The notes: generated by a model from the letters alone, not told the origin. DNA of 39,323 nucleotides from an uncultured Bacteroidales bacterium (GCA_900318015.1 ONJB01000014.1:1-39323); one strand, 5' to 3'; positions 14,739 through 24,247 are shown, counted from the stretch's first letter. Made by a program: numbers and translations.

Positions 14739-15414
14739 GACCGAAGAGATCCGCCGGGAGTTGCTGACCGCCTGCGCGGAGCTGCACGTCCGCGAAGCCG
14801 GCGAGGGAGAAGCCCCCAGCCGGACAATCGTCGGCCGTTCCATCCTCTTCAATGTTCCGTCCAGGCCCCTCTGGTCGGATGAGGAAGAGGAGGCTGTCGA
14901 AGTCATCGCTCCCGAAGCCATCACCCGGGAGATCCTGGATGCCTGCGACATCAAGATGACCATGTTTCACGACCGGCAGCTCATCCTCGCCCGCTCCAAG
15001 CAGGGCCAGGGCACGCTGACCTATGACGTGGACGAGAAGGGCGTCACCTTCGCCTTCGAGGCCCCGAACACCGTGGACGGTGACAAGGCTCTCGAGCTGG
15101 TGCGCCGCGGCGACCTCGCCGGCTGCTCGTTCATGTTCTCCACCCACTACTGGGATGAAGGATTCGTCTCCCGGTCCGTGGAGATCCGCGACGGAAAGTC
15201 CTACATCACCTACACGGTGCGCCAGGTCACCGGCATCTACGACTTCACCCTCGCCGCCGACCCCTTCTATGAAGGGACCGAGGTTGACACCCGCGAGATC
15301 CGCGAGGCTTCCAAGCCGGAGTCCGCGAAGGAAGACCCGAAGCCGGATACGGCCCAGATCAAAAAGCAGCTGCGCGAAATGCGCCGCGCTGCCAACGATA
15401 AAATTTTTGTTTAA
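14725..15414 (+). CDS. Prohead (HK97-type) serine protease (229 aa)
   Basis: The fold of the U35 family is visible: GRSILFNVPSRPLW, then EVIAPEAITREILDACDIKM, the catalytic His in MTMFHDRQ (His82) and the catalytic Ser in LAGCSFMFS (Ser135), followed by TGIYDFTLAADPFYEGTEV. It would cleave the capsid delta domain and itself during maturation. The position between portal and capsid genes is canonical. The C-terminal charged helix may act as scaffold. Confidence 0.92.
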   Translation: MKKSKTEEIRRELLTACAELHVREAGEGEAPSRTIVGRSILFNVPSRPLWSDEEEEAVEVIAPEAITREILDACDIKMTMFHDRQLILARSKQGQGTLTYDVDEKGVTFAFEAPNTVDGDKALELVRRGDLAGCSFMFSTHYWDEGFVSRSVEIRDGKSYITYTVRQVTGIYDFTLAADPFYEGTEVDTREIREASKPESAKEDPKPDTAQIKKQLREMRRAANDKIFV

Positions 15415-15432
15415 CCCTCAGTTTTTCCGCAC

Positions 15433-16794
15433 ATGAAGAAAAACACCATCAACGTTCGCGAGCTGGTGCAGAAGTACCAGGCGAACTGCGACCGCATCAA
15501 CGAAATCGCTGATGCGTGCGAGACGGAGCAGCGTGAGCGTACCGAGGCCGAGAACAAGGAGTTCGACGCCCTCACCCGCGAGAATCAGCTGCTCGGCATG
15601 CGGATGCAGGCGGCCACGGCCGACTACCTCCGCGAGAACCCCAACGCCCAGGCTCAGATGGAGAAGCTCGTCCGTGAGAACCTCAAGTCCGGCCGCACCA
15701 CGGAGATCACCCTCGTCCGCGAAGGTGAGTTCACCGGCATGATGGTCGCCGACGACATCAACGGCGGCATCGTCCCCCTGCGCGTCCAGGACTTCCTGGA
15801 GCCCCTCATCGAGGGCTTCATCCTGAAGCTCGTCGGCCTGCCGATGCCCACCGGCCTCTCCGGCGACTTCGTGTGGCCCATCTACGACATCGTCGAGGCG
15901 TCCATCGCCGGAGAGGGTGTCGCCCTGACCGACTCCAAGATCAACCTGTCCAAGCTCACGGCCACCCCGGAGCGTATCGGCATCGCGATCCCGGTCACGA
16001 ACCAGGCCATCAACCAGTCCGCCGGCATCATCGAGACCCTCGTCAAGAAGGTCATGCCGGAGGCCGTCGCCCTGCTCCTGAACAAGATCGTCTTCGGTCT
16101 TGACAAGGTGAGCGGCGCCAGCCACCTGGTCGGTCCCTTCGCCCACATCGTGGCCAAGGGCGGCGGCTCCGCCACCACGGAGGACAACCGCTTCGCCGAC
16201 ATGATCAACATCCACGAGGTCCCGACCTTCACCGAGCTCAACGCGAAGATGAAGGCCAAGGTCCTGGAGTCCGGCATCGAGGGCAACCACCTCTGCTGGG
16301 TCATGACCAAGACCATGAAGGCCATCCTGGAGGGCTCCCCGATCAACCCGAGCGGCGTGTATGTGCCGATGATCCAGAACGACCGCCTGTGCGGCCTGCC
16401 GGTGTACACTTCCAACGTCATGCGCAAGGGCGTCGTGACCTACAAGAAGTCCACCTATTCCAACGGCAACACCACCTGGGCGAGCTGCGACGCCGTCACC
16501 ACCCCGGACTACGAGGTCACCTGCGGTCCGAACGACGAGGCCACCATCCTCGCCGGCCTGAACTGCACGGCCTCCAACAAGGTCGTGAAGATCACCACCA
16601 ACACCGAGTACATCGGTATCGGCGACTGGAGCTACCAGCCGATGGGCCTGTTCGGCAGCTTCCGCTTCATCGTGGATCCGTACAGCCAGGCCCGCAAGGA
16701 TGCCATCGACTTCGTCCTGAACACGGACTACGCCACCAAGACCCTCCGCCCGGAGGCGTTCCTGCTGGCCGCCGCGAACACCGCGAATGCCTAA
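15433..16794 (+). CDS. Major capsid protein, HK97 fold (453 aa)
   Basis: Residues 1 to about 80 form a charged coiled coil (KKNTINVRELVQKYQANCDR, EQRERTEAENKEFDALTREN), the delta domain removed by the prohead protease. The shell domain follows, with GGIVPLRVQDFLEPLIEGFI, KLVGLPMPTGLSGDFVWPIY, LTATPERIGIAIPVTNQAIN and the C-terminal GLFGSFRFIVDPYSQARKDA. Codons are extremely GC-ending, as in strongly expressed genes here. It assembles the icosahedral head; protease and portal lie just upstream. Confidence 0.9.
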   Translation: MKKNTINVRELVQKYQANCDRINEIADACETEQRERTEAENKEFDALTRENQLLGMRMQAATADYLRENPNAQAQMEKLVRENLKSGRTTEITLVREGEFTGMMVADDINGGIVPLRVQDFLEPLIEGFILKLVGLPMPTGLSGDFVWPIYDIVEASIAGEGVALTDSKINLSKLTATPERIGIAIPVTNQAINQSAGIIETLVKKVMPEAVALLLNKIVFGLDKVSGASHLVGPFAHIVAKGGGSATTEDNRFADMINIHEVPTFTELNAKMKAKVLESGIEGNHLCWVMTKTMKAILEGSPINPSGVYVPMIQNDRLCGLPVYTSNVMRKGVVTYKKSTYSNGNTTWASCDAVTTPDYEVTCGPNDEATILAGLNCTASNKVVKITTNTEYIGIGDWSYQPMGLFGSFRFIVDPYSQARKDAIDFVLNTDYATKTLRPEAFLLAAANTANA

Positions 16795-16807
16795 ACCTCT
16801 CTGAGCG

Positions 16808-17107
16808 ATGGAACCGAGTCTGACACTTCTGAAAAAGCAGGTCCGCGCTGATGACTTCAGCGAGGACGACGCCTACCTGCAGCACCTCCTGGATACCGCT
16901 AAGGAAGCCGTCGTGACGGCGACCAACCGGACCCTGGACGAGCTTCGTGAGATGGGCGCCGGCCACCTGCCCAAGATGCTTCTGCAGGCCTGTCTCATGC
17001 TCGCAGCGCATTGGTACAACCAGCGTGAGAGCGTGTCGTCGGTCGCGATGCACGAAGTGCCGGACTCGGTCCAGGCTCTGGTGAAACCCTTCAGGAAACT
17101 GGCATGA
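16808..17107 (+). CDS. Head-tail connector, gp6-like (99 aa)
   Basis: A short helical protein (PSLTLLKKQVRADDFSEDDA; YLQHLLDTAKEAVVTATNRT; LLQACLMLAAHWYNQRESV; VPDSVQALVKPFRKLA). This is the pattern of HK97 gp6/phage_gp6_pdb connector proteins: an acidic, Asp-rich first loop, 'W..nRe' and a closing 'v..li.p.R'. It forms a ring under the portal. Overlaps the next gene by ATGA. Confidence 0.85.
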   Translation: MEPSLTLLKKQVRADDFSEDDAYLQHLLDTAKEAVVTATNRTLDELREMGAGHLPKMLLQACLMLAAHWYNQRESVSSVAMHEVPDSVQALVKPFRKLA

Positions 17108-17421
17108 TCGCTGGACGCCTCACCGAGTTCGTTGACCTTTACCAGCCCACGGCGACGACCAACACCTTCGGATCCGAGGATATCTCCTATTCGAAGGTGG
17201 CGACCGTACACGCCGAGGTCGTGTGGAAGGCCGGCCATCTCAGCCAGGAGGCGTCCGAGCTTTTCCCGGACGGGAGAGTCGAGATCATTATCTACGCCGC
17301 TCACAACGTAGCGGAGAAATGGCGGGTCGTGTATGCCGGCGTCACCTACACCGTGGGCGCCATCGAGCACAACCGGCGCAGGGGTCTGAAAAGGCTCATC
17401 TGCGACAAGGTGAATGACTGA
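17104..17421 (+). CDS. Head closure protein, SPP1 gp16-like (105 aa)
   Basis: Begins GRLTEFVDLYQPTATTNTFG and continues with VHAEVVWKAGHLSQE, IIIYAAHNVAEKWRVVYAGV and YTVGAIEHNRRRGLKRLICD. The 'G.l...v.i....ttd..G', 'r..y.g..y.i..i......rrl...c' order is that of head-tail joining/stopper proteins. About 105 aa is the normal size. It closes the neck between connector and tail. Confidence 0.8.
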   Translation: MIAGRLTEFVDLYQPTATTNTFGSEDISYSKVATVHAEVVWKAGHLSQEASELFPDGRVEIIIYAAHNVAEKWRVVYAGVTYTVGAIEHNRRRGLKRLICDKVND

Positions 17422-17981
17422 TGGCGAAGGCGCTGGAATATGACGACAGCCAGCTCCAGAAAATGTTCGCTGAGCTTGACGAGAAGGCGCAGGCCAAGGC
17501 CCTGAAGGGCGCATTCCGGGCAACGGCGAATCTGCTGAAGCGTTCGGCGATCCAGAACCTGCGGAGCTCCATCCGGTCCGACCGGGACCTGGAAAAGGGC
17601 GTCAGGGCGCTGGTGTTCAAGAAGAGGCTCGGCTTCCGCGTGACTGTGGGGACAGTCCTTCGAAAGAGCAAGGACAAGACCCACTACACCACGAAGAAGG
17701 GATTCCACCTGAACCGCCAGGGACTCGAGAAGCCTGTCCTGATCTGGGCTGAGGACGGAACGAAGGAGCGGCGCCTGAAGGGCTCGCGCGGGTCTCACAG
17801 GACCAAGCGGGGCTTCCGGAAGCGCTACCTGTTCAATGGAGCCTACCGCGGCCGGATGCGGGCCTACGAGTTCATCGTGAAGGCGAAGCAGCAGACCGGC
17901 CCGCAGATAACGCAGACGATGCAAGAGAATCTGAGAAAGTCAGTCGAAAAAACCGCGAAAAAGTATGGGTGCACAGTCTAA
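17421..17981 (+). CDS. Neck/tail-completion protein, HK97 gp10-like (186 aa)
   Basis: Begins MAKALEYDDSQLQKMFAELD, then a helical stretch (ALKGAFRATANLLKRSAIQN) and a basic beta region (RLGFRVTVGTVLRKSKDKTH, ending with WAEDGTKERRLKG). The gp10-like family has the same amphipathic start, Arg/Lys-rich loop and C-terminal helix. It links neck and tail. Overlaps the next gene. Confidence 0.75.
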   Translation: MAKALEYDDSQLQKMFAELDEKAQAKALKGAFRATANLLKRSAIQNLRSSIRSDRDLEKGVRALVFKKRLGFRVTVGTVLRKSKDKTHYTTKKGFHLNRQGLEKPVLIWAEDGTKERRLKGSRGSHRTKRGFRKRYLFNGAYRGRMRAYEFIVKAKQQTGPQITQTMQENLRKSVEKTAKKYGCTV

Positions 17982-18414
17982 CGCCACACCGACCCCTCCT
18001 CCCATGACGTCCCTGAGCGTGGGACTGCTTGTCTATAGCCTGCTGTCGAGCGATACGGCTATAGCGGCGAAGGCCACGCGCATCTATCCAGTCGTAGCGG
18101 AGCAGGACGCGAAGCTGCCGTACATCTGCTACCGACGCGCGGATTTCGACCGGAACTACGCGAAGGGGCCCGGCCAGGGCGCCGACGCCGTGTCTGTCGA
18201 GATTCTCTGCTATGCCTCCAACTACAAGGAGAGCATCGAGCTCGCTGAGCTGGTTCGCGGATGCCTGGACCACATGCAGGCCACCTACACCGATTCGGAA
18301 AACAACCGGAGCCTCGTGGCTCGTTCCATCGATATCGTCGGGGCTGAGGAAGGATGGGCGGATGACGCCTATGCCCAGAGCCTCGTGTTCACCGTCAGAG
18401 TAAACAACGTCTAA
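17965..18414 (+). CDS. Tail terminator protein, DUF3168-like (149 aa)
   Basis: Contains TSLSVGLLVYSLLSSDTAIA, AKATRIYPVVAEQDAKLPYI and a beta core (VSVEILCYASNYKESIELAE), ending SLVFTVRVNNV. The 'v...l..d..i......riyp..a.....lPyi.y' pattern is that of tail-completion proteins in siphophages. The ATG at 18004 (MTSLSV) is an alternative start without overlap with the previous gene and may be the true one, giving 136 aa. Confidence 0.75.
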   Translation: MGAQSNATPTPPPMTSLSVGLLVYSLLSSDTAIAAKATRIYPVVAEQDAKLPYICYRRADFDRNYAKGPGQGADAVSVEILCYASNYKESIELAELVRGCLDHMQATYTDSENNRSLVARSIDIVGAEEGWADDAYAQSLVFTVRVNNV

Positions 18415-18427
18415 AAACTACTGAACC

Positions 18428-18907
18428 ATGCCAGATCCTACACCTGTTGCCAAGAGCGGCTACGTGAACGGCGCTGACCTCCTGCTCTCCGTGGGCGGGA
18501 AGGCCATCGGCCACTGCACGACCCATACCTGCACCTACAACACCGAGACGAAGGAGCGCGCCGTCAAGCCGGCATCGTCCGTCGCCTACGGCGGCACCAG
18601 CCTCTGGAAAGAGAAGGGCGTCGTCGGCCTGAGCGTCTCCATCAATTTCGAAGGCCTGCGCCACTTCGGCGAAACCGAGGGCGGCTTCAAGGCCCTGCTG
18701 AACGCCTGGAAGAGCGGCGCCGCCGTCACCGTCACGGCGTACGAGCGCGACAGCTCGTCCAGCCCGTACCTGTCCGGCAGCTTCGTGATCACCTCCCTGG
18801 AGCAGAGCGCTCCGGCCCAGGACGATGCGACCTACTCCGGCACGCTGGAGAACAACGGCGCGGTGACCATCACCCCCACCAATCTCACCGGCGAAACCCT
18901 CAGCTAA
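18428..18907 (+). CDS. Major tail (tube) protein (159 aa)
   Basis: A compact beta-rich protein (SGYVNGADLLLSVGGKAIGH, CTTHTCTYNTETKERAVKP, VVGLSVSINFEGLRHFGETE, AAVTVTAYERDSSSSPYLSG, FVITSLEQSAPAQDDATYSG) with the alternating pattern of siphophage tube proteins. It lies directly between terminator and tail-assembly chaperone genes, the canonical place. It forms the hexameric tube rings. Confidence 0.8.
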   Translation: MPDPTPVAKSGYVNGADLLLSVGGKAIGHCTTHTCTYNTETKERAVKPASSVAYGGTSLWKEKGVVGLSVSINFEGLRHFGETEGGFKALLNAWKSGAAVTVTAYERDSSSSPYLSGSFVITSLEQSAPAQDDATYSGTLENNGAVTITPTNLTGETLS

Positions 18908-18913
18908 CCTGGT

Positions 18914-19237
18914 ATGAGAAAGGCCATCAACATCCAGGTCGGCGACCGTACCTATCCTTTCCGGATGACCCTCGGGGCGATGCTTCGCTTCAAGAGGGCC
19001 ACCGGGAAGGAAGTGGCGGATCTCGACGACAGCAACGTGGAGGAGGTCGCAACCCTGCTGCACGCCTGTCTCGCATCTACTTGCGCCGCTGACAAGATTC
19101 CCTTCGACCTGAGTTTCGAAGAGTTCTGCGACAACGTATCCGTCGAGGATCTCGAAGCGATGCAGGCCCTGTTGACCGAACCGGATGACGCGCCAGCCGA
19201 GTCCGGTGACGCCGGCGGGGATGAAAAAAAAAGTTAA
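18914..19237 (+). CDS. Tail assembly chaperone, short form (G-like, 107 aa)
   Basis: A 107-aa acidic protein starting RKAINIQVGDRTYPFRMTLG, then FDLSFEEFCDNVSVEDLEAM and an Asp/Glu/Ala tail. It ends KKS with TAA at 19235-19237, directly after a nine-A run. It lies between the tube and tape-measure genes. The position and the frameshift make it the lambda gpG analogue, which binds the tape measure during tail assembly. Confidence 0.8.
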   Translation: MRKAINIQVGDRTYPFRMTLGAMLRFKRATGKEVADLDDSNVEEVATLLHACLASTCAADKIPFDLSFEEFCDNVSVEDLEAMQALLTEPDDAPAESGDAGGDEKKS

Positions 19238-19614
19238 CGACCATCGAGGAGGCCCTGGGAATAGCCCTCGGAAGCCTCGGCCTCTCCTACGATGACTTCT
19301 GCGCCCTGGCCCCGGGTGAGTTCCGCCTGGTTCTCAAGTCCTGGACCGAGCGCGAGACCGAGCGGCTGCACGGAGAGTGGGAGCGGACGCGAGTCCTGGC
19401 AACCGTCTCTGTGCAGCCTCATTTGAAGAAGCCCATGGATCCCCGGAAGCTCATTCCGCTACCGTGGGACCGGAAGGTTCCGAAGGGGGCTCCGAGCACG
19501 GAGGCGCGCCGGCAGAGGATATTGAAACGAACGCAACTGTATTATGGTATCGACAATCAGCATAACCTACAAACTTCAGGGGGACGCCAAGACCCTGAAG
19601 GAACTGATGAATGA
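18914..19614 (+). CDS. Tail assembly chaperone, -1 frameshift product (GT-like)
   Basis: Slippage by -1 on the A-run lets ribosomes bypass the TAA and continue from KLTTIEEALGIALGSLGLSY through DDFCALAPGEFRLVLKSW to the stop at 19612-19614. The second segment (about 127 codons) has no good start codon of its own near the junction, as expected for a T domain made only by frameshifting. It overlaps the tape-measure start (19544) by 71 bp. The typical frequency is a few percent in related phages; here it is unmeasured. Confidence 0.8.
19224..19233 (+). promoter_or_regulatory. Slippery site for -1 ribosomal frameshift
   Basis: Nine A's at 19224-19232 are followed by G. In the zero frame the codons are GAA AAA AAA AGT TAA, so A-AAA-AAA (19225-19231) fits the X-XXY-YYZ rule. 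The stop lies two codons downstream. The G-to-GT frameshift is known for many siphophages. Confidence 0.8.
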
Positions 19615-21871
19615 CGCTGAAGGCCTGAAGAAGGCGTTCAATGGCGCAGCCGTGGAAGCCGGCCAGCTGAGCAAGAAGTCCAGCGGCCTGAAATCCTTCG
19701 CCGGAACGCTCGGGAAGTCATTCGGCGGCCTGGCTGCCGGCGTGCTGTCCGTCGGCGCCCTCATCAAGGGCCTGTCCAATGCCGTCAACACGATGAAGGA
19801 ATTCGAAAAGGCGAATTCCGAGCTGGCATCCGTCCTCGGTAAATCCATCGGCGAGATCAACGGCCTGACCGAATCCGCGATGGAGCTCGGGAAGCGGACA
19901 TCGTTCACGGCCGCAGAAGTCACGTCGCTCCAGACGGCCCTGGCCCGCCTCGGCTTCACGGAAGGACAGATCACGTCGATGCAGGAGCCGGTCCTGAAAT
20001 TCGCGGCCGCTGTCGGCACGGACCTCGCCAGCGCGGCCGACTTCTCCGGCGCCGCGCTCAGGGCGTTCGGGATGAAGGCTTCCGAGGCGAAGCCCCTCCT
20101 GGATCTCATGGCGGCATCCTGTTCGAAGTCCGCCCTCTCGTTCTCGAAGCTGCAGACCTCCATCTCTATCGTGGCTCCGGTCGCGAACGCTTTCGGACTG
20201 GATGCCCAGGCGACGACGACCCTGCTCGGCGGCCTGGCGAATGCCGGCTTCGATGCGTCGAGCTCCGCGAACGCCCTGAAGTCGATCCTGCTCAATCTCG
20301 CGAACGCGAACGGAAAGCTCGCCACCGGTATCGGACACACGGCGCGCACGATGCCGGAGATCCTGGATGCCTTCGACGAGCTGACGGCACGCGGCATCAG
20401 CCTGTCCGAAGCCCTTGACATGACGGACAGGCGGTCCGTGACCGCCTTCGAGACCTTCTTGAAGGGGACCGGCGACCTTCGTGAGCTGTACGCCGCCCTG
20501 GGCGACGTGAACGGAGCCCTGGACCAGATGTATGGCACGATGACGGACAACCTGGACGGCGCCATCAACCGCGTGAGCTCCGCCTGGCAGAATCTCGTCC
20601 TTCAGTTCAGGAGCAGTACGGGATTCCTGAAGAAGACCTTCGACCAGCTCGCCCGCGGCCTGAATGTCGTCGCCGACATGGTGGGCGGAATGAGCTGGCG
20701 CGACGCGCGGACCTCCATGAAGGCGGACGCCGTCATCGATTCCGGAATGCTCAAGATGCTCGAAGACTACGACCGCGCCATCGCGAACATCAACGCGAAG
20801 GAGAAGAAGAGCAGGAAGGACAAGCAGGCGCTTCATGTACTCGAAGCCGCCCGGATGAAGATCTGGAAGGAGCAGATGAAGGCCGATATCGATGCCATCG
20901 GTGAAGAGGACGATGCGCTCGGCGGCCTGGCATCCGCGAACAATGCGGCCGGCAACGCCGCAAGTAACGCCGCCGGGAATCAGAAGGGCCTCACGGAAGC
21001 CGTCCAGTCCTACAACGAATCCGTCAAGCGCGCCATCCAGCTGAATCAGGAGCTCGGCTACAAGCAGACGGACGAGGAGGCGCAGCTGGAAGCGATGCGC
21101 TCCGGCCTCACCAGCCTCATCAACAAGTACGGGACGGAGAGTCAGGTCGTCCAGCAGCTCATCGCCGACTATAAGGCCCTGCTGACCGCCCGCCGTGGCG
21201 CTGGCGCTTCGGCCATCGACCTATCCGGCATCGCGTCCGTCTCCGGTCCCGGTGCGTCCATCCAAGGGAAGACCGCCAAGAAGAAGGGAATGATTCCCGG
21301 ACTTGTCGGCACGGATCTCAAGAAGTTCAATAAGGAAGCCGGGAAGGCCATGTCGCAGACCGAGGCTCTGCAGACTACGGTCGGCGCCCTGGCCGGCGTC
21401 TTCCGCGACCTGGCCGGCGCCGTGGGCGAGTCTGCGGCCGCCTGGCTGGAATGGGGTTCCAATCTCCTGTCGGCCATCGCTCAGGCGCTCCCTCAGCTGA
21501 CCGCTCTCTTCGTAAAGCAGAATGCCGCCGCTACGGCGAACACGGCAGCCGCTGCATCCGGCGGCGCATCCGCTGTGGCGTCCATCCCTTATGTCGGCCC
21601 GGTCCTCGCCGTGGCCGCCGTGGCCTCCATCCTGGCAGCCCTCGCGTCCCTTCCGAAATTCGCGAAGGGTGGTGTCGTCTCCGGTCCTACCTTCGGCCTC
21701 ATGGGCGAATACGCCGGCGCTACGAACAATCCGGAAGTCATCGCGCCGCTGAACACCCTTCGCCAGTACATCCAGCCCGCGGCCGTCGGCGGCGAGGTGG
21801 ACTTCCGGATCCGTGCGCGAGACCTGTACGGCACACTGAAGAAGAACCGCCGACGGTCCTCCCGGTCGTAG
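19544..21871 (+). CDS. Tail tape measure protein (775 aa)
   Basis: Starts at ATG 19544 inside the chaperone reading frame. N-terminal coiled coil (TLKELMNDAEGLKKAFNGAA), then a TP901-type core: GKRTSFTAAEVTSLQTALAR, AALRAFGMKASEAKPLLDLM and FGLDAQATTTLLGGLANAGF. Near the C terminus there are hydrophobic segments (ASIPYVGPVLAVAAVASILA) and KGGVVSGPTFGLMGEYAGAT, a typical end motif. From the usual 1.5 Å per residue, the tail would be roughly 115 nm, as inference. The product spans the tail lumen and sets its length. Confidence 0.9.
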   Translation: MVSTISITYKLQGDAKTLKELMNDAEGLKKAFNGAAVEAGQLSKKSSGLKSFAGTLGKSFGGLAAGVLSVGALIKGLSNAVNTMKEFEKANSELASVLGKSIGEINGLTESAMELGKRTSFTAAEVTSLQTALARLGFTEGQITSMQEPVLKFAAAVGTDLASAADFSGAALRAFGMKASEAKPLLDLMAASCSKSALSFSKLQTSISIVAPVANAFGLDAQATTTLLGGLANAGFDASSSANALKSILLNLANANGKLATGIGHTARTMPEILDAFDELTARGISLSEALDMTDRRSVTAFETFLKGTGDLRELYAALGDVNGALDQMYGTMTDNLDGAINRVSSAWQNLVLQFRSSTGFLKKTFDQLARGLNVVADMVGGMSWRDARTSMKADAVIDSGMLKMLEDYDRAIANINAKEKKSRKDKQALHVLEAARMKIWKEQMKADIDAIGEEDDALGGLASANNAAGNAASNAAGNQKGLTEAVQSYNESVKRAIQLNQELGYKQTDEEAQLEAMRSGLTSLINKYGTESQVVQQLIADYKALLTARRGAGASAIDLSGIASVSGPGASIQGKTAKKKGMIPGLVGTDLKKFNKEAGKAMSQTEALQTTVGALAGVFRDLAGAVGESAAAWLEWGSNLLSAIAQALPQLTALFVKQNAAATANTAAAASGGASAVASIPYVGPVLAVAAVASILAALASLPKFAKGGVVSGPTFGLMGEYAGATNNPEVIAPLNTLRQYIQPAAVGGEVDFRIRARDLYGTLKKNRRRSSRS

Positions 21872-21916
21872 GTACCCGAAGACCCTTTTCCCCGGTTATA
21901 GTAGAAGCTCTTTACG

Positions 21917-24247
21917 ATGGCCAAGCGACTACGATATTCCGGGGAATTTTTGTCCCTGTCTGGTGACGTCTGGAGGTGTGAGATCCTCCAGGAGGCCGTA
22001 TCTGCATATCCTTCGGTCGGCGAGCTCGTCTTCCCGGCCGATGAGCCGCTTTCCATCGAATGGGACGCGCGCGCTCCGGAGGAGCCCGTCTGCGGATCCA
22101 TGGCGACGCTCACCATCGAATCTCCCGGCGACCGCACCTACGCGGACCTGTACACCGAGATTCCCGGGGCCATCCGGCTGGATGTCTACCGGAACAACGC
22201 CCTGTACTGGAGCGGCTGCCTGGACACCGAGACTTACAGCGAACCCTACGACCGCGGCTCCCACTACGACGTGGAGCTGACCTTCTACGACTTCGGCATG
22301 CTCGGCCGGATTCCCTACGACCTCACGGGGAAGAAGACGCTGCGCGAAGTCCTGGAGGGCGCCCTCGCCGCCGCCGGAATCAACTACGGCTCCATCAACG
22401 AGAGCTACACGTCCACGAAGTTCACGGACGACACGTCGGTGACCCTCGCGGCGCTCTCCATCTCTTCGGATAACTTCATCGACGAGGACGATGTGGCCTT
22501 CGACTGGGAGAAGGTCCTGGGCGGCATTCTCCAGCCGCTCGCCCTGAAGGTCATCCAGAAGGCTGGCATCATCTGGGTGTACGACATCAACGGTCTGTAC
22601 GGGCAGAAATCCTCGACCGTCCTCGTGGAATGGGACGGCGTGGGTCAGCGGATGGACGCCGGGCAGGTGTTCAACAATCTCCGCGTCACCTTCTCCCCGT
22701 ATTCCTCCGCGAAGCTGGGGAAGGAATTCGAGTACGGCGACACCTTCGGGCCGGAATACACGAACCTGGGCTCGAGCGAGATGGTCCCGGACCGCTACTC
22801 CTACTATCCGAACTACTCCGACGCGAAGCGCCCGAACGGATCCTGGGACTACAACCTCATCGACTTCACGATCTTCCGCTCCTCTGACGCAACCAAGTGC
22901 AAGGGCCTCGCCGCCATCGGCGGCAACAACCGCTTCTTCAAGACCTACCCGATGCTCGGCGGCGCAGAGGCGGAAGGCGTGGCTGTCGGTTTCTACACGG
23001 GGGGCCACGGCTCCCTGACGACCGGCTGGCCGGTCCTGAAGGGCGTCCAGCCCGGCGCCCATCCGCAGAACGTGGCGCTCAGGACCGAGCGGATCTACCT
23101 GCCGCCCATGAGCTCGGACGACCAGAAGAACAACTTCGTCCGAATCGTCATGGAGGCGCTCGCCGACGTCCGGTACAATCCGTTCGAGGATGCGCCGAAG
23201 GACGAGGAGGGCAACGACAACGACATCTTCGACTCCTTCAAGAGCTTCGGCTCCCAGGCCTTCGTGCCGGTCGATATCGTCCTGTACAACGCGAACGGGA
23301 CGGCCATTTATCACTACGAGAACAAGTACATCACGGCGAACGGACATCCGGGCGACTCCATCGCGAACTGTTCCGCCACCAAGCATGCCAACAGCACCAC
23401 GCGGGACGGATGGAAGAGCGGGAACGCCAGCTTCGGCGACGCCTGGCTGGCCTACTACGACGGCGAGCTCGACCTCGTGACGGGGCAGGGCGTCGGCGGA
23501 TGGAAGGCGAACCGGCAGAATTTCGGCAAGCCCTGGAGCGAGGGCCGGCAGGAGTCCAAGCGCAAGCTGTACTACTACGACATCAACGGGAACAAGCAGG
23601 ACTGGTGGTTCTTCGAGAGCTTCAAGAAGGCCCCCGACGGCCAGTTCATCCCGTACCCGCCCGTCGAGGGCTACCTGGAAATCCGCGTCTACAACGGCAT
23701 TTACATCTTCGACGACCTGGACCACTTCGACCAGACCCTCGCGGGCGAGTTCTACAACATGGGCCTGTACCAGAAAATGCGCTGGCTCCTGTACAAGGCT
23801 CCGGAGGTCTCCGTCGTGCGCCGCACACTCACCTTCGACGATGCGGAGCTGGACGATATCGAATACTCCGGTGTGTGCAATCCCAATGCGAAGGAGGACC
23901 TGGACCTCGAGACTATCTGCGGAACGTCCGGGTCCGTATGCCCGACCGCAAAGGGAATCCTGATGCGGACCTCGAACGGGGCGCAGCTGCAGCAGCTGAA
24001 GCGCGCCGGTCGCACCGAGACGGCCGAGCAGCTGCTTATCGGCACGCTGTTCTCGCAGTACGCCGCGCGGAAGACCGTCCTGTCCGGCGAGGTGCAGATG
24101 GACCCCGGCGGGCTTACCCTGTACAGGGAGGCCGCCCAGGGGGACGGTGTGAAGCTGCTGATGACCTCGGAAGTGCAGCATGTCAGGGAGGAGATGTCCG
24201 AGGCGGAGCTCCTCGAAGTCAGACCCGATGAATATACGGCTGAGTAA
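21917..24247 (+). CDS. Distal tail/baseplate protein (776 aa)
   Basis: A long beta-rich protein (MAKRLRYSGEFLSLSGDVWR; ADEPLSIEWDARAPEEPVCG; LYWSGCLDTETYSEPYDRGS) that follows the tape measure, where siphophages encode distal-tail and hub proteins. The N-terminal 130 residues resemble the Dit/Tal-like tail proteins of Bacteroidales prophages, in which an Asp/Glu-rich 'l.i.....' core is followed by 'Y.G.l.....'. The rest is Tyr/Asp/Gly-rich and probably surface exposed. It is followed by ATGG-overlapping fibre genes. The exact hub role is inferred from order. Confidence 0.65.
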   Translation: MAKRLRYSGEFLSLSGDVWRCEILQEAVSAYPSVGELVFPADEPLSIEWDARAPEEPVCGSMATLTIESPGDRTYADLYTEIPGAIRLDVYRNNALYWSGCLDTETYSEPYDRGSHYDVELTFYDFGMLGRIPYDLTGKKTLREVLEGALAAAGINYGSINESYTSTKFTDDTSVTLAALSISSDNFIDEDDVAFDWEKVLGGILQPLALKVIQKAGIIWVYDINGLYGQKSSTVLVEWDGVGQRMDAGQVFNNLRVTFSPYSSAKLGKEFEYGDTFGPEYTNLGSSEMVPDRYSYYPNYSDAKRPNGSWDYNLIDFTIFRSSDATKCKGLAAIGGNNRFFKTYPMLGGAEAEGVAVGFYTGGHGSLTTGWPVLKGVQPGAHPQNVALRTERIYLPPMSSDDQKNNFVRIVMEALADVRYNPFEDAPKDEEGNDNDIFDSFKSFGSQAFVPVDIVLYNANGTAIYHYENKYITANGHPGDSIANCSATKHANSTTRDGWKSGNASFGDAWLAYYDGELDLVTGQGVGGWKANRQNFGKPWSEGRQESKRKLYYYDINGNKQDWWFFESFKKAPDGQFIPYPPVEGYLEIRVYNGIYIFDDLDHFDQTLAGEFYNMGLYQKMRWLLYKAPEVSVVRRTLTFDDAELDDIEYSGVCNPNAKEDLDLETICGTSGSVCPTAKGILMRTSNGAQLQQLKRAGRTETAEQLLIGTLFSQYAARKTVLSGEVQMDPGGLTLYREAAQGDGVKLLMTSEVQHVREEMSEAELLEVRPDEYTAE

